A stretch of 64,000 bases of DNA. Origin: Parafrankia elaeagni. Lineage in GTDB: Bacteria > Actinomycetota > Actinomycetes > Frankiales > Frankiaceae. Positions within the stretch are counted from its first letter, which is position 1, and each line of letters starts with the position of its first letter. A program made the translations under genes and the position numbers. The notes under the pieces were generated by a model. It saw nothing but the letters and a program-made list of their open reading frames with translations. It had not been told where the DNA came from and ran no database searches. This document shows, in pieces, positions 8,008 to 15,819 of the stretch. The stretch is from assembly GCF_000374165.1 (NCBI RefSeq), contig NZ_KB893705.1, forward strand, positions 1 to 64,000. The letters run 5' to 3'.

Positions 8008-9222
8008 TCAGTGCCGTTCCCACCAGTGGTGGCGGTGGGAACGGGCGCCGGAACCGGCCCCGATCGGCTCGTCGCCCCGAGGCTCCGGCCGGTGCTCCGC
8101 GGTGTGGCCCCCGTCGGTGGCACCGGGCGCGGGACGACCGTGTTCGGAACCGGCGGCCGGGTGCTCCCCTGACCGGTGCTTGCCGACCTCGTACCCGCCG
8201 TACCCGCCATCGCCGTAGCCGGCATCGCCGTACTCGCTGTCGGCATCGCCGCCGGTGCCGTACCTGCCGGACTCGCGTCCGCCGATGTCGCGTCCGCCGG
8301 CGTCACGCCGGCCGGCCTGGTCGCGTGTGCCGGCGGAGTAGCCGCCGCGATCGCGGCCGGCGGTGGCTCGCCGCTCGTCGTGCCCGTTGTGCGACCGCCG
8401 CGGCTCGTACGGGTAGGGCTCGTCCGGGTAGACCGACGCCTCGTCGTACCGGTCGCCGCCGACGGGCTCGCGACGGGACACATCCCGTCCGGCCCCGAGC
8501 GGCTCGCGCTCGGCGCCGCCGCGCCCGCCGCGCCCGGGGTACTCGTGCTCGGGGTACTCGTGCTCCGGGTACTCGGCGCGCTGCGGGTGGTCGGCGGCCA
8601 GGGCACCTGCTCCGGCGGCGGCACCTGCTCCGGCGGTACCTGCTCCGGCGGCCTCACCGGCGTGGGCATGGCGGCGGTGGCCGCGGGCGTGCCGTCCGGT
8701 GGGCTCGGCCTTACCGAGCCGGCGGTTGCGCGCGGCGGCCACGTCCCGCACCCCGACCACGCTGAGCCGGCCGAGCGCGCTGGAACCGAGGAAGAGGATC
8801 AGCGCACCCAGCCCGTAGAAGAAGCTGACCAGAATCACGGCCTGGCGGAACTTGCCGCCCAGCGGCGTGCCGAACGCCCCGGGGTTCCAGATCTGTGACA
8901 GCGGCGGCCCGACGATGAACCACACACCGGCCACCACCGCGATCGCCGCGCCGATCGCCGCCGTCGCGCGGTTGCCGCTGTAGAGCAGGATGAGGCCGGC
9001 CACGACCGCCGCGATGCCCGGCAGGAGCGAGAGCCAGAACTGGTTCGCCGTCCAGCTCCAGGCCTCGGTGGTGAAGCCGAAGTCGAAGTACGGCCCCACA
9101 AGGGGAATCAGCGCCCCCCAGATGCCCGCCGCCACGATCAGCGTCCCGCTCAGCGCGCCCCGCGTGCGCGGGACGTGCAGCATGTCGCGGCCGCGTGGCC
9201 GGTCTGTTGCCGTTGTGTCCAT
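8008..9222 (-). CDS. four-helix membrane protein with long charged tail
   Basis: A 404-residue protein of unknown function. Four hydrophobic segments lie within about residues 22-150, including GIWGALIPLVGPYFDFGF between the first two. The remaining 250 residues form a hydrophilic, probably disordered cytoplasmic tail. It is rich in Gly, Arg, Asp, Tyr and His, with short repeats such as EYPEHEYPEHEYP (about 218-230), GRDIGGRESGR and YGDAGYGDGGYGGY. The ATG at 9222 follows a GAGGAA-type site. The next gene upstream on the strand is another small membrane protein 36 bp away, so the two may form an operon. The tail resembles tyrosine/glycine-rich low-complexity segments but no known domain. Confidence 0.78.
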   Translation of the reverse strand: MDTTATDRPRGRDMLHVPRTRGALSGTLIVAAGIWGALIPLVGPYFDFGFTTEAWSWTANQFWLSLLPGIAAVVAGLILLYSGNRATAAIGAAIAVVAGVWFIVGPPLSQIWNPGAFGTPLGGKFRQAVILVSFFYGLGALILFLGSSALGRLSVVGVRDVAAARNRRLGKAEPTGRHARGHRRHAHAGEAAGAGTAGAGAAAGAGALAADHPQRAEYPEHEYPEHEYPGRGGRGGAEREPLGAGRDVSRREPVGGDRYDEASVYPDEPYPYEPRRSHNGHDERRATAGRDRGGYSAGTRDQAGRRDAGGRDIGGRESGRYGTGGDADSEYGDAGYGDGGYGGYEVGKHRSGEHPAAGSEHGRPAPGATDGGHTAEHRPEPRGDEPIGAGSGARSHRHHWWERH

Positions 9223-9258
9223 GTTGGTTCCTCCCCGTCAGACCCGTCGGGGGCCTCG

Positions 9259-9582
9259 TCACGGTCCGCGGTCGGTCGGCGGCCCGATGGCCGGCCGCGT
9301 GTGCGATCGCGCGGTGGTGACGTGGGACATCACGCCCGCCGGCCACAGCGCGAAGGTCGCCAGCGCCGCGGTGGCCGCGGCCAGGCCGAGCAGCAACCAG
9401 GCGTTGAGGATCATCCCGACCAGCGCGAGGACCAGGCCGACGATCACGACCGCGGTCAGTGACCAGATGAGCACCGGCCGGTGATGGGTGATGTCGGTGT
9501 GTCCCGGTGTGCCGGTGTGTCTCGACGTGCCGGTGTGTCGCGACGTGCCGGTGTGTCGCGATGTGCCGATATGTGCGGTCAT
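9259..9582 (-). CDS. small membrane protein with His/Thr repeat N-terminus
   Basis: A 107-residue protein. The N-terminus is a tandem hexapeptide repeat, GTSRHT, about four times (residues 6-29). Two hydrophobic segments follow (about 35-55 and 58-78), then a short polar tail. The ATG at 9582 follows a GAGGTG site. No family is recognised. It probably forms a two-gene unit with the larger membrane protein 36 bp downstream. The His-rich repeat could bind metal, but it may simply reflect the underlying 18-bp minisatellite. Confidence 0.7.
   Translation of the reverse strand: MTAHIGTSRHTGTSRHTGTSRHTGTPGHTDITHHRPVLIWSLTAVVIVGLVLALVGMILNAWLLLGLAAATAALATFALWPAGVMSHVTTARSHTRPAIGPPTDRGP
9496..9567. 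repeat. 18-bp coding tandem repeat
   Basis: About four copies of an 18-bp unit (plus strand GTGTGTCGCGACGTGCCG and variants) encode the GTSRHT repeat of the minus-strand small membrane protein. The copies degenerate towards the C-terminal side. Confidence 0.8.
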
Positions 9583-9744
9583 CGGGCACCTCAGGTGGGT
9601 CGGCGGCCGCGGCCTGGTGCGCGGACCGTTCCGTAACGGCTTACCCCGTCTGCGGGTACCCAGCGGCCCGTCACACCACCAAACGTGGAATGACCTCGGC
9701 TTTTGTCGCTGCGACGGGCACGCTGCTCGGTAATCTGGCGTCCC

Positions 9745-11964
9745 ATGGCCCGGCTCCTCGGTGCCCGGAGCCCAGGTGCGCCGGTTCGGCCCAGACCCGT
9801 CCGCGGGGCCTGCCTGGCGGTGCTGGCCGCGGCAGTTCTCGCCCCGGTCGGCATGGCACTGCTGACTGTCCACGAGACCGCCCAGAACGCGGCGTTCTAC
9901 CGCGGCGCGCTGGACGAGGCGCAGGTGCACGAACGGGTCAGTGGCGAGGTTCTGACCGACCCGGTGCTGACCGACGTCACCGGGGACCTGCTGGCCGACC
10001 TGCCGGTCGACCCGGACCTGGTCGTCGACAACCTGCAGCTCGTCGTCCCGCCCGCGGCGCTGCGCGGGATGACCGACGGCGTCGCCGACAACGTCGCCGC
10101 CTACCTCGACGGCAGCCGGGCGGAGTTCGTCCTGGCGTTCGACCTGAGCCCCATCCTCGACAACATCGGCCGGCTGGCCTCGGTGTACCTGGCCGGGCAG
10201 GTGTCGGGTGCGCCCCGGTACCGCACCGAGGACGTCGCCGCGGCGCTGCGGGACGTCCTCGACGGTGTCGACCGGGTGAGCCAGGGGCGGCCGCCGGCGT
10301 CCGTCCCGGAGATCGATCTCACCGACGACCAGGTGACCTGGCTGGCCGACCTGCTGCTGAGCCGGGTGTCGGAGCCGCGCCGGTCGGCCGCGCGGGAGCA
10401 GGTGCTGGTCGCGCTGCGGTCCGGGGACCTGGGCGAGGCGCTGGCGGTCGTCGGGCCGATGATCTTCTCCGGGGACGTCTCGGCCGTGGCCGACCTGCGA
10501 GCCAGGCTGGCCGGCGGCACCGTGCTCGACCTCGGGCGTCCGCTGGCCGACGACCCCGGGGGCCCGGCCGGCACCGCACTGCGTGCCGTCCACACGGTGG
10601 GCGGGACGGGCACGCTCGTCCTGGCGGTGCTCTGCTTCGCGGTGCCCACCGCCGCGCTCGCCCTCACCCTGCTCCGGCCGAGACCACCACCCGAGCCGGG
10701 TCGGGAGTGGGTCGCCCGGGCGGTGCGGACGACGTCCGCCGCTCTCGTCGCTGCCGGGCTGGTCTCGCTCGCCGTCAGCCTCGGCGTGACAGCCGTCGCC
10801 GGGGACCCGCTGTCCGCGCTGCGCGGCCCGGCGTCGCCACTGCCGCCGGCCGGGCAGCAGCTGGCCACCGACGTGGGCCGCGTGCTCCTCGACAACGTCC
10901 GGTCGACCTGGATCGACCTGGCGATGGTGCCGCTCGCCGTCGGGATCACGCTCGGCACGGCCGCGGCCGCCCTGCCTCGCCTCTACCGGGCGCGGGGACG
11001 GGGCCGTCGCGCGTTGGCGGTGGCCACCACCGCCGCGGTGTTCGTCGCGGGGTCGTGGGCGGTGCTGCCGGGCCGGGCCGGCACCGGCACCGCGTTCTGC
11101 AACGGCGGCACCGACCTGTGCGCCCGGGCGTACCCGGACGTCCTCTACCCGACCACCCACAACGGCATGGCGTCGGTACGGGCGGGTTTCCTCGGCGCCG
11201 TGCAGGACCCGGACCTGGTCGGCCAGCTCGACAGCGGGATCCGGGCGCTGATGATCGACGTCCACCACTGGACGACACCGGCCGAGGTCGAGTCGTTCCT
11301 GGCCGGTCTGCGGCCGCGGGCCCGCGCGGCCCTCGGCCCCTTCGCCACCGGCGCCAGCTCCGAGCGGCCCGGGCTCTGGCTCTGCCACGGCATCTGCCAG
11401 CTCGGTGCGACGGCGCTGGACGACGCGCTGACCGGCGTCGCCGGCTGGTTGGCGCGCAACCCGGCCGAGGTCATCACCCTGATCCTGCAGGACGGGGTGC
11501 CACCCCAGCCGGTCATGGCGGCGTTCCGCAAGGCCGGGCTCGGCCGGTACCTGGTCCGCCCCCCGGCCGCGGGGCAGCCGTGGCCGACCCTCGGCCAGAT
11601 GATCGACCGTGGCCGGCGCCTGGTGGTGTTCGCCGAGAACGGCGACGTGCCCGGCACCTGGTACCGCAACTTCTTCCGAGCGAACGCCGACACCCCGTTC
11701 GACGTGCGGATCCCCGGCGGGTTCACCTGCCGGGTGGGGCGAGGAGCGGCCCGGCCCGGCATGCTGCTGATCAACCACTGGCTCACCGACCACGCCGCCA
11801 CCCGCGCGGACGCGGCGCTGGTGAACACCGCGTCCTCGCTGTCCGCACACGCCGAGCAGTGCGCCGCCCGCAGGCTGCGGCCCACCTTTCTCGCGGTCAA
11901 CTTCGCCACGGTCGGTGATCTCGTCCCGACGGTCGCCGCCTACAACCGCCGCCCGCTCCGCTGA
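9745..11964 (+). CDS. membrane protein with C-terminal PLC-like TIM barrel
   Basis: A 739-residue protein in two parts. The first about 435 residues have a membrane anchor near 20-40, an extracytoplasmic-looking domain (about 45-280), then several hydrophobic segments (about 285-440). The last 290 residues resemble the X domain of phosphatidylinositol-specific phospholipase C: YPTTHNGM (His about 472), LDSGIRALMIDVHHW and LWLCHGIC. The paired histidines typical of the barrel are present, so phosphodiesterase activity on a lipid or glycan head group is plausible. The ATG at 9745 precedes a basic N-terminus and a membrane segment; an upstream start at 9703 adds 14 residues. The gene stands alone, divergent from the small membrane protein. 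Confidence 0.75.
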   Translation: MARLLGARSPGAPVRPRPVRGACLAVLAAAVLAPVGMALLTVHETAQNAAFYRGALDEAQVHERVSGEVLTDPVLTDVTGDLLADLPVDPDLVVDNLQLVVPPAALRGMTDGVADNVAAYLDGSRAEFVLAFDLSPILDNIGRLASVYLAGQVSGAPRYRTEDVAAALRDVLDGVDRVSQGRPPASVPEIDLTDDQVTWLADLLLSRVSEPRRSAAREQVLVALRSGDLGEALAVVGPMIFSGDVSAVADLRARLAGGTVLDLGRPLADDPGGPAGTALRAVHTVGGTGTLVLAVLCFAVPTAALALTLLRPRPPPEPGREWVARAVRTTSAALVAAGLVSLAVSLGVTAVAGDPLSALRGPASPLPPAGQQLATDVGRVLLDNVRSTWIDLAMVPLAVGITLGTAAAALPRLYRARGRGRRALAVATTAAVFVAGSWAVLPGRAGTGTAFCNGGTDLCARAYPDVLYPTTHNGMASVRAGFLGAVQDPDLVGQLDSGIRALMIDVHHWTTPAEVESFLAGLRPRARAALGPFATGASSERPGLWLCHGICQLGATALDDALTGVAGWLARNPAEVITLILQDGVPPQPVMAAFRKAGLGRYLVRPPAAGQPWPTLGQMIDRGRRLVVFAENGDVPGTWYRNFFRANADTPFDVRIPGGFTCRVGRGAARPGMLLINHWLTDHAATRADAALVNTASSLSAHAEQCAARRLRPTFLAVNFATVGDLVPTVAAYNRRPLR

Positions 11965-12093
11965 CTCCCGGGGCGTTGGAGGCCTGCCTGTCCCGCAGGA
12001 CATTCGGGTCAGGGGGGAACGGAGGCGACATCGTCGCGTGCCCTCGGCGTCGGCACCGTTCAGGGCCGTCTCCGCCGGGGGAGATACGGAGCC

Positions 12094-12954
12094 ATGGAAC
12101 CGCGGCGGCACCTGCCCTTCCGCATCCTGGGCCCGCTTGAGGTGAAGGCGGCGGACGGCAGCTCCGTGCCGATCCCGCAGCCGAAGAAACGGCGGCTGCT
12201 CTCCCTGCTGCTCCTGGCGCGCGGCCGGTGGACCAGTACCGAGCAGATCCGCGCGGTGCTGTGGGACGTCGAACCACCTCCCTCGGCCATCGGGAACATC
12301 AAGACGTACGTCTCCGACCTGCGCCAGGTCCTGCCGGCGGGGGAGACCGCCGGGCTCAGCCGGATCCAGGGCCGGGCGGGGGGCTACCGACTCGACGTCG
12401 CCGCGACCGAGATCGATGTCTGCCTGTTCGAGGATCTCGCCCGCCGCGGGCAGGACGCCCGGTGGGGCGGCGACGACAGCCGCGCGATCGGCCTGCTCGG
12501 CGAAGCTCTGGCGGTGTGGCGCGGTGAGCCGTACGAGGAGCTCTCCGAGGAGGTCGTCCATACCGAGGCGGCCCGGCTGCGCGAGCTGCGCGCCGTCGTC
12601 CACGAGGATCTCGCCGACGCCCTGCTCGACCGCGGCCAGTACGACCGGGTCCTGCCCATGCTGCGGGCGCTGACGCTGGAGTATCCGCTGCGCGAGCGGG
12701 TGTGGGGCCAGTACCTCGTCGCCGCGAGCTGCTCCGGGCACCGTGCCGACGCGCTCGCCGCCTACCGCACCGCCTACCGCCTGCTGTCCCGGGAACTGGG
12801 GGTCGAGCCGAGCGTCGAGCTGCGGCGGATCCACGCCCAGGTGCTCGCCGGGGAGCCGGTCGCGTCCGCCGCCCCGCGCCCGGGCAGAACCGCTGTCGGA
12901 CGATCCGCCGGCGCCGGACAATCCGCCGGCGCCGGACGAGGGGAGGGGTCCTGA
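12094..12954 (+). CDS. SARP/BTAD-family transcriptional regulator
   Basis: A 286-residue regulator. Residues about 8-95 form an OmpR-type winged helix (FRILGPLEV..., PKKRRLLSLLLLARG, IKTYVSDLRQVLP). Residues about 105-255 form the bacterial transcriptional activator (BTAD) domain, ending ELGVEPSVELRRIHAQVLAGEP. This is the architecture of SARP activators of actinobacterial secondary-metabolite clusters. The ATG at 12094 follows GGGGAGATACGGAGCC. One base separates its stop from the next start (TGACATG), so it heads the PqqD-B2-exporter operon and probably regulates it. The tail has an AGAGQSAGAGRG repeat. No ATPase domain follows, so it is a small SARP rather than a full AfsR. Confidence 0.9.
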   Translation: MEPRRHLPFRILGPLEVKAADGSSVPIPQPKKRRLLSLLLLARGRWTSTEQIRAVLWDVEPPPSAIGNIKTYVSDLRQVLPAGETAGLSRIQGRAGGYRLDVAATEIDVCLFEDLARRGQDARWGGDDSRAIGLLGEALAVWRGEPYEELSEEVVHTEAARLRELRAVVHEDLADALLDRGQYDRVLPMLRALTLEYPLRERVWGQYLVAASCSGHRADALAAYRTAYRLLSRELGVEPSVELRRIHAQVLAGEPVASAAPRPGRTAVGRSAGAGQSAGAGRGEGS

Positions 12955-12955
12955 C

Positions 12956-13210
12956 ATGTCGACGCAGTTGCGCGAGAACGTCGTCCGCACCCGGACCGAG
13001 TACGGTGCCGTCCTGCTGGACGAGCGGACCGGCCGGTACTTCACGCTCAACCCCAGTGCCGACCTCGCGGTCGGGGTGCTCGCGCAGGGCGGCACGGCTG
13101 AGCAGGCGGCCCAGGCCGTGACCGAGGCCTACGACGTGGACGACGCGACAGCCCGCGCCGACGTCGAGCTGCTGCTGGGAAGCCTGCGCACCGCCGGGCT
13201 GGCCCGATGA
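12956..13210 (+). CDS. PqqD-like RiPP recognition protein (lasso B1 type)
   Basis: An 84-residue PqqD-family winged helix. In RiPP pathways this fold binds the precursor's leader peptide and hands it to the processing enzyme; the small stand-alone form next to a B2 protease is characteristic of lasso peptide clusters. Visible features are YGAVLLDERTGRYFTLNPS in the N-terminal beta hairpin region and a helical second half ending LLLGSLRTAGLAR. The ATG at 12956 follows GGGGAGG and lies one base after the SARP stop. The stop overlaps the next start (ATGA), so it is translationally coupled to the B2 protease. Confidence 0.88.
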   Translation: MSTQLRENVVRTRTEYGAVLLDERTGRYFTLNPSADLAVGVLAQGGTAEQAAQAVTEAYDVDDATARADVELLLGSLRTAGLAR

Positions 13211-13761
13211 CGAGGCCCGGCCGGGTGACGGGGCCAGCCCGGGTGACGTGGCCGGCCCGGGTGACGTGGCCGGCCCGGGTGACGTGGCCGGCCCGGGTGA
13301 CGCGGCCAGGCCGGCGGCGGGCGACCCGTGCGGCCGTCGCGCTGCCCGTCACCGTCGTCGCCCGCGGGCTGGTGAGGCTGCCCCCGGCACGGCTGCGGCA
13401 GGTGCTGGGCGCGGCGGCGGCCGGTACCCGACCGGCCGGCTACCAGCAGACACTCGCCGCGATGGAGGCGGTGACCGCGGTGAGCCGCACCTGTCGCGAC
13501 CCGTCGGGCTGTCTGCCGCGCGCGGTCGCGACAGCACTGCTCTGCCGGGTCTCGGGGAGGTGGCCGACATGGCGGACCGGAGTCCGCACCGCGGGTTCGT
13601 TCGCGGCGCATGCCTGGGTCGAGGCCGACGGGCTCGCGGTCGGCGAGTCGTTCCCGCCGGATGCCTACCAGCCGATGATCACCGTCCGTTCCCGGCCGCG
13701 CCAGCGGGATGGGGAGCGGGACCGGGACGGGGAGCAGCAGGACACCGCGGGGTTCCGGTGA
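13207..13761 (+). CDS. lasso peptide-type B2 leader peptidase (transglutaminase-like)
   Basis: A 184-residue cysteine protease of the McjB C-terminal/B2 family, which removes the leader from a RiPP precursor. The Cys-His-Asp triad is visible: Cys102 in GCLPRAVATALLCR, His135 in FAAHAW and Asp141 in VEADG, with GVRTAGSF between them as in the family. Residues 1-35 are unusual: a basic ARVTWP hexapeptide repeat encoded by an 18-bp minisatellite, not part of the fold. The C-terminus is Arg/Asp-rich. Its start overlaps the PqqD stop and its stop overlaps the exporter's GTG start, so all three should be made together. Confidence 0.88.
   Translation: MTRPGRVTGPARVTWPARVTWPARVTWPARVTRPGRRRATRAAVALPVTVVARGLVRLPPARLRQVLGAAAAGTRPAGYQQTLAAMEAVTAVSRTCRDPSGCLPRAVATALLCRVSGRWPTWRTGVRTAGSFAAHAWVEADGLAVGESFPPDAYQPMITVRSRPRQRDGERDRDGEQQDTAGFR
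13222..13310. repeat. 18-bp minisatellite in the B2 protease gene
   Basis: Five consecutive copies of CGGGTGACGTGGCCGGCC, with changes in the first and last copies, encode the ARVTWP repeat at the N-terminus of the B2 protease. The inner three copies are identical, suggesting recent expansion. Confidence 0.9.
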
Positions 13762-15797
13762 CGCCGGCCGCCGGCCCCGCCGGGTACGCGGGTTCGCCGC
13801 CGGCCCGTGGCGGTCCCCCGTCCGGTCCTGGCGGCCCGCCGCCTGGTTTCGGTGGACCGCCGTCCGGCCCCGGGGGTCCACCGCCTGGATTCGGCGGGCC
13901 GCCGCCTGGTTTCGGGGGTCCGCCGCCTGGATTCGAGGGGCCGCCCGGGCCGGGTCGCCCGGCCGGGCCCAGGCCTGGCCTCGGAGACCTGTGGCGGCTG
14001 CTGCGCGGGCACGGCCGCCTGATCACGTTCGCGACCGGGCTGACGGCGGTCGGCTCGCTCATCGGCCTGGCACAACCGCTGCTCGTCCGCGGGGTCATCG
14101 ACGGCGCCGGCTCCGGGCATGTGCCCGGTGTCCTCATCGTCGTTCTCGTCGCGGTGTTCCTGCTGGAAGCCGCCATCGACACCTGGGGCCACTTCCTGCT
14201 GGAACGGACGGGGCAGCGGGTCCTGCTCGGCCTGCGCCACCGGCTGATCGGCCACCTGCTGCGGCTGCGGATCCGGGTGTTCGACGAGGCGCGGATCGGT
14301 GATCTGCTCTCCCGCTCCAACGCGGACACGATGGTCGTGCGTGACGCGGTCGCCTACAGTCTCACCAGTGTGGTGACCAGCACCATCGGTGTCCTCGCCG
14401 CGATCGGGCTGATGGTGTGGCTGAATCCGCTGCTGTTCGGCCTGGTCGTGATCGCGGTGGTCCTCGCCGGTTCGGTCGTGCTGACGGCGCTGACCCGGGT
14501 CCGTTCCGTCTCCGAGCAGGGGCAGGCGAGCGTCGGGCGGATGTCCGCCGATCTGGAACGGGCGCTGACCGCGATCCGCACCGTGCGGGCGAGCAACGCC
14601 GAGGAGCGGGAGTGCCGGCGCATCGGCGAGCACGCGGACGAGGCCTACCGCGCCGGGCTGCGCATGGCCCGGCTGAGCGCGGTGATCGCGCCCGCCTCGC
14701 AGCTCGCCGTCCAGGGCTCGGTGCTGCTGGTGCTGCTCGCCGGCGGTGTCCTCGTCGCCCGCGGGACCACCTCGCTGGGTGACCTGGTCGCGTTCCTGCT
14801 GTACGCGACGTACCTGGTGATGCCGCTGTCGCAGCTCATCGAGTCGGCGCAGACGATCCAGCGCGGGCTGGGCGCCCTGACCCGGGTGAACGTCGTCTTC
14901 ACGATGCCCAGAGAGGATGACGGTACCGCCCCGGATGCCGGTACCGTTCCGGCCGCCCCGGGCCCGAACCCCGGCCTGGTCCCCGTGGCGGAGCGGGATT
15001 CGGACCTGGCCGTGGCCTCCGACCCCGACCCCGTCCCCGGAAACGGGGTGCAGGACGCATTGCAGGCCCCGGCGCTGGAGTTCCGGGACGTGTGGTTCTC
15101 CTACGGCCCGCGGCCCGTGCTGCGCGGGGTGTCGTTCGTCGTGCCAGCCCGCGGGCAGGTCGCGCTGGTCGGCCCGTCGGGGGCGGGGAAGTCGACCGTG
15201 CTCGGCCTCATCGAGCGCTTCTACGAGCCGGACGCCGGGGAGATCCTGCTCGGTGGCGTCCCGCTGGGCCAGGTCGAGCGGGCCCGGACCCGCCGGCAGG
15301 TCAACCTCGTCGAACAGGACGCCCCGGTGCTCTGCGGCACCCTGCGTGACAACATCGTCTACGCCTGCCCGGACGCCACCGACGCGGACATCTCCGCGGT
15401 CGTCGACGTCGCCCGGCTCGCCGGACTCGTGCGCCGGCTGCCCGCCGGGCTCGACACCGATGTGGGCGATCACGGAGTCATGCTCTCGGGCGGTGAGCGG
15501 CAGCGCGTCGCGGTGGCCCGTGCCCTGCTCGCGGCGCCCGGCCTGCTACTGCTCGACGAGCCGACGTCCCAGATGGACGCGGTCAACGAGCGGGCGCTGA
15601 CCCGGGTGATGGCGGACATCGCGGCCCGGCGGGCGCTGCTGGTCATCGCGCACCGCATCTCGACGGTGCGGGCGTCCGACCGGATCCTGGTGCTCGACGA
15701 CGGGATCCTGGTCGCCGCCGGCCGTCACGAGGAGCTGCTGTCCAGTTCGGCGCACTACGCCCGGCTGGCCGCCGGCAGCCTCGACCGCACCGCCTGA
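13758..15797 (+). CDS. ABC exporter, fused membrane and ATPase domains
   Basis: A 679-residue half-size ABC exporter (dimer expected). Residues 18-66 form a Pro/Gly-rich heptad tract (GGPPPGF). A six-helix membrane domain spans about 85-380, and after a linker of about 60 residues the ATPase carries Walker A GPSGAGKS (about 472-479), signature LSGGE (about 576-580), Walker B LLLLDEPTS and the H-loop IAHRIST. There is no N-terminal C39 peptidase domain, consistent with leader removal by the separate B2 protease. The GTG start overlaps the B2 stop (GTGA). It most likely exports the product of this small RiPP-like operon and may also give self-immunity. Confidence 0.9.
   Translation: MTPAAGPAGYAGSPPARGGPPSGPGGPPPGFGGPPSGPGGPPPGFGGPPPGFGGPPPGFEGPPGPGRPAGPRPGLGDLWRLLRGHGRLITFATGLTAVGSLIGLAQPLLVRGVIDGAGSGHVPGVLIVVLVAVFLLEAAIDTWGHFLLERTGQRVLLGLRHRLIGHLLRLRIRVFDEARIGDLLSRSNADTMVVRDAVAYSLTSVVTSTIGVLAAIGLMVWLNPLLFGLVVIAVVLAGSVVLTALTRVRSVSEQGQASVGRMSADLERALTAIRTVRASNAEERECRRIGEHADEAYRAGLRMARLSAVIAPASQLAVQGSVLLVLLAGGVLVARGTTSLGDLVAFLLYATYLVMPLSQLIESAQTIQRGLGALTRVNVVFTMPREDDGTAPDAGTVPAAPGPNPGLVPVAERDSDLAVASDPDPVPGNGVQDALQAPALEFRDVWFSYGPRPVLRGVSFVVPARGQVALVGPSGAGKSTVLGLIERFYEPDAGEILLGGVPLGQVERARTRRQVNLVEQDAPVLCGTLRDNIVYACPDATDADISAVVDVARLAGLVRRLPAGLDTDVGDHGVMLSGGERQRVAVARALLAAPGLLLLDEPTSQMDAVNERALTRVMADIAARRALLVIAHRISTVRASDRILVLDDGILVAAGRHEELLSSSAHYARLAAGSLDRTA
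13809..13955. repeat. 21-bp coding repeat (Pro/Gly heptads)
   Basis: Six to seven 21-bp units encode GGPPSGP or GGPPPGF heptads at the exporter's N-terminus. The alternation of the two unit types suggests duplication of pairs. Confidence 0.8.
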
Positions 15798-15819
15798 CCG
15801 TGCACCCGGGCAGGCGGTG

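Noticed and set aside
12038..12145. possible lasso precursor peptide upstream of the SARP gene
   Set aside because: The frame from GTG 12038 has a poorly spaced ribosome-binding site, no YxxP leader motif and no core-like ring residue pattern, and it overlaps the SARP start.
9259..13095. 1278-codon minus-strand open frame
   Set aside because: Only its last 107 codons match a plausible small membrane protein; the rest lies opposite the PLC-like, SARP and PqqD genes and has the composition of a GC-driven shadow frame.
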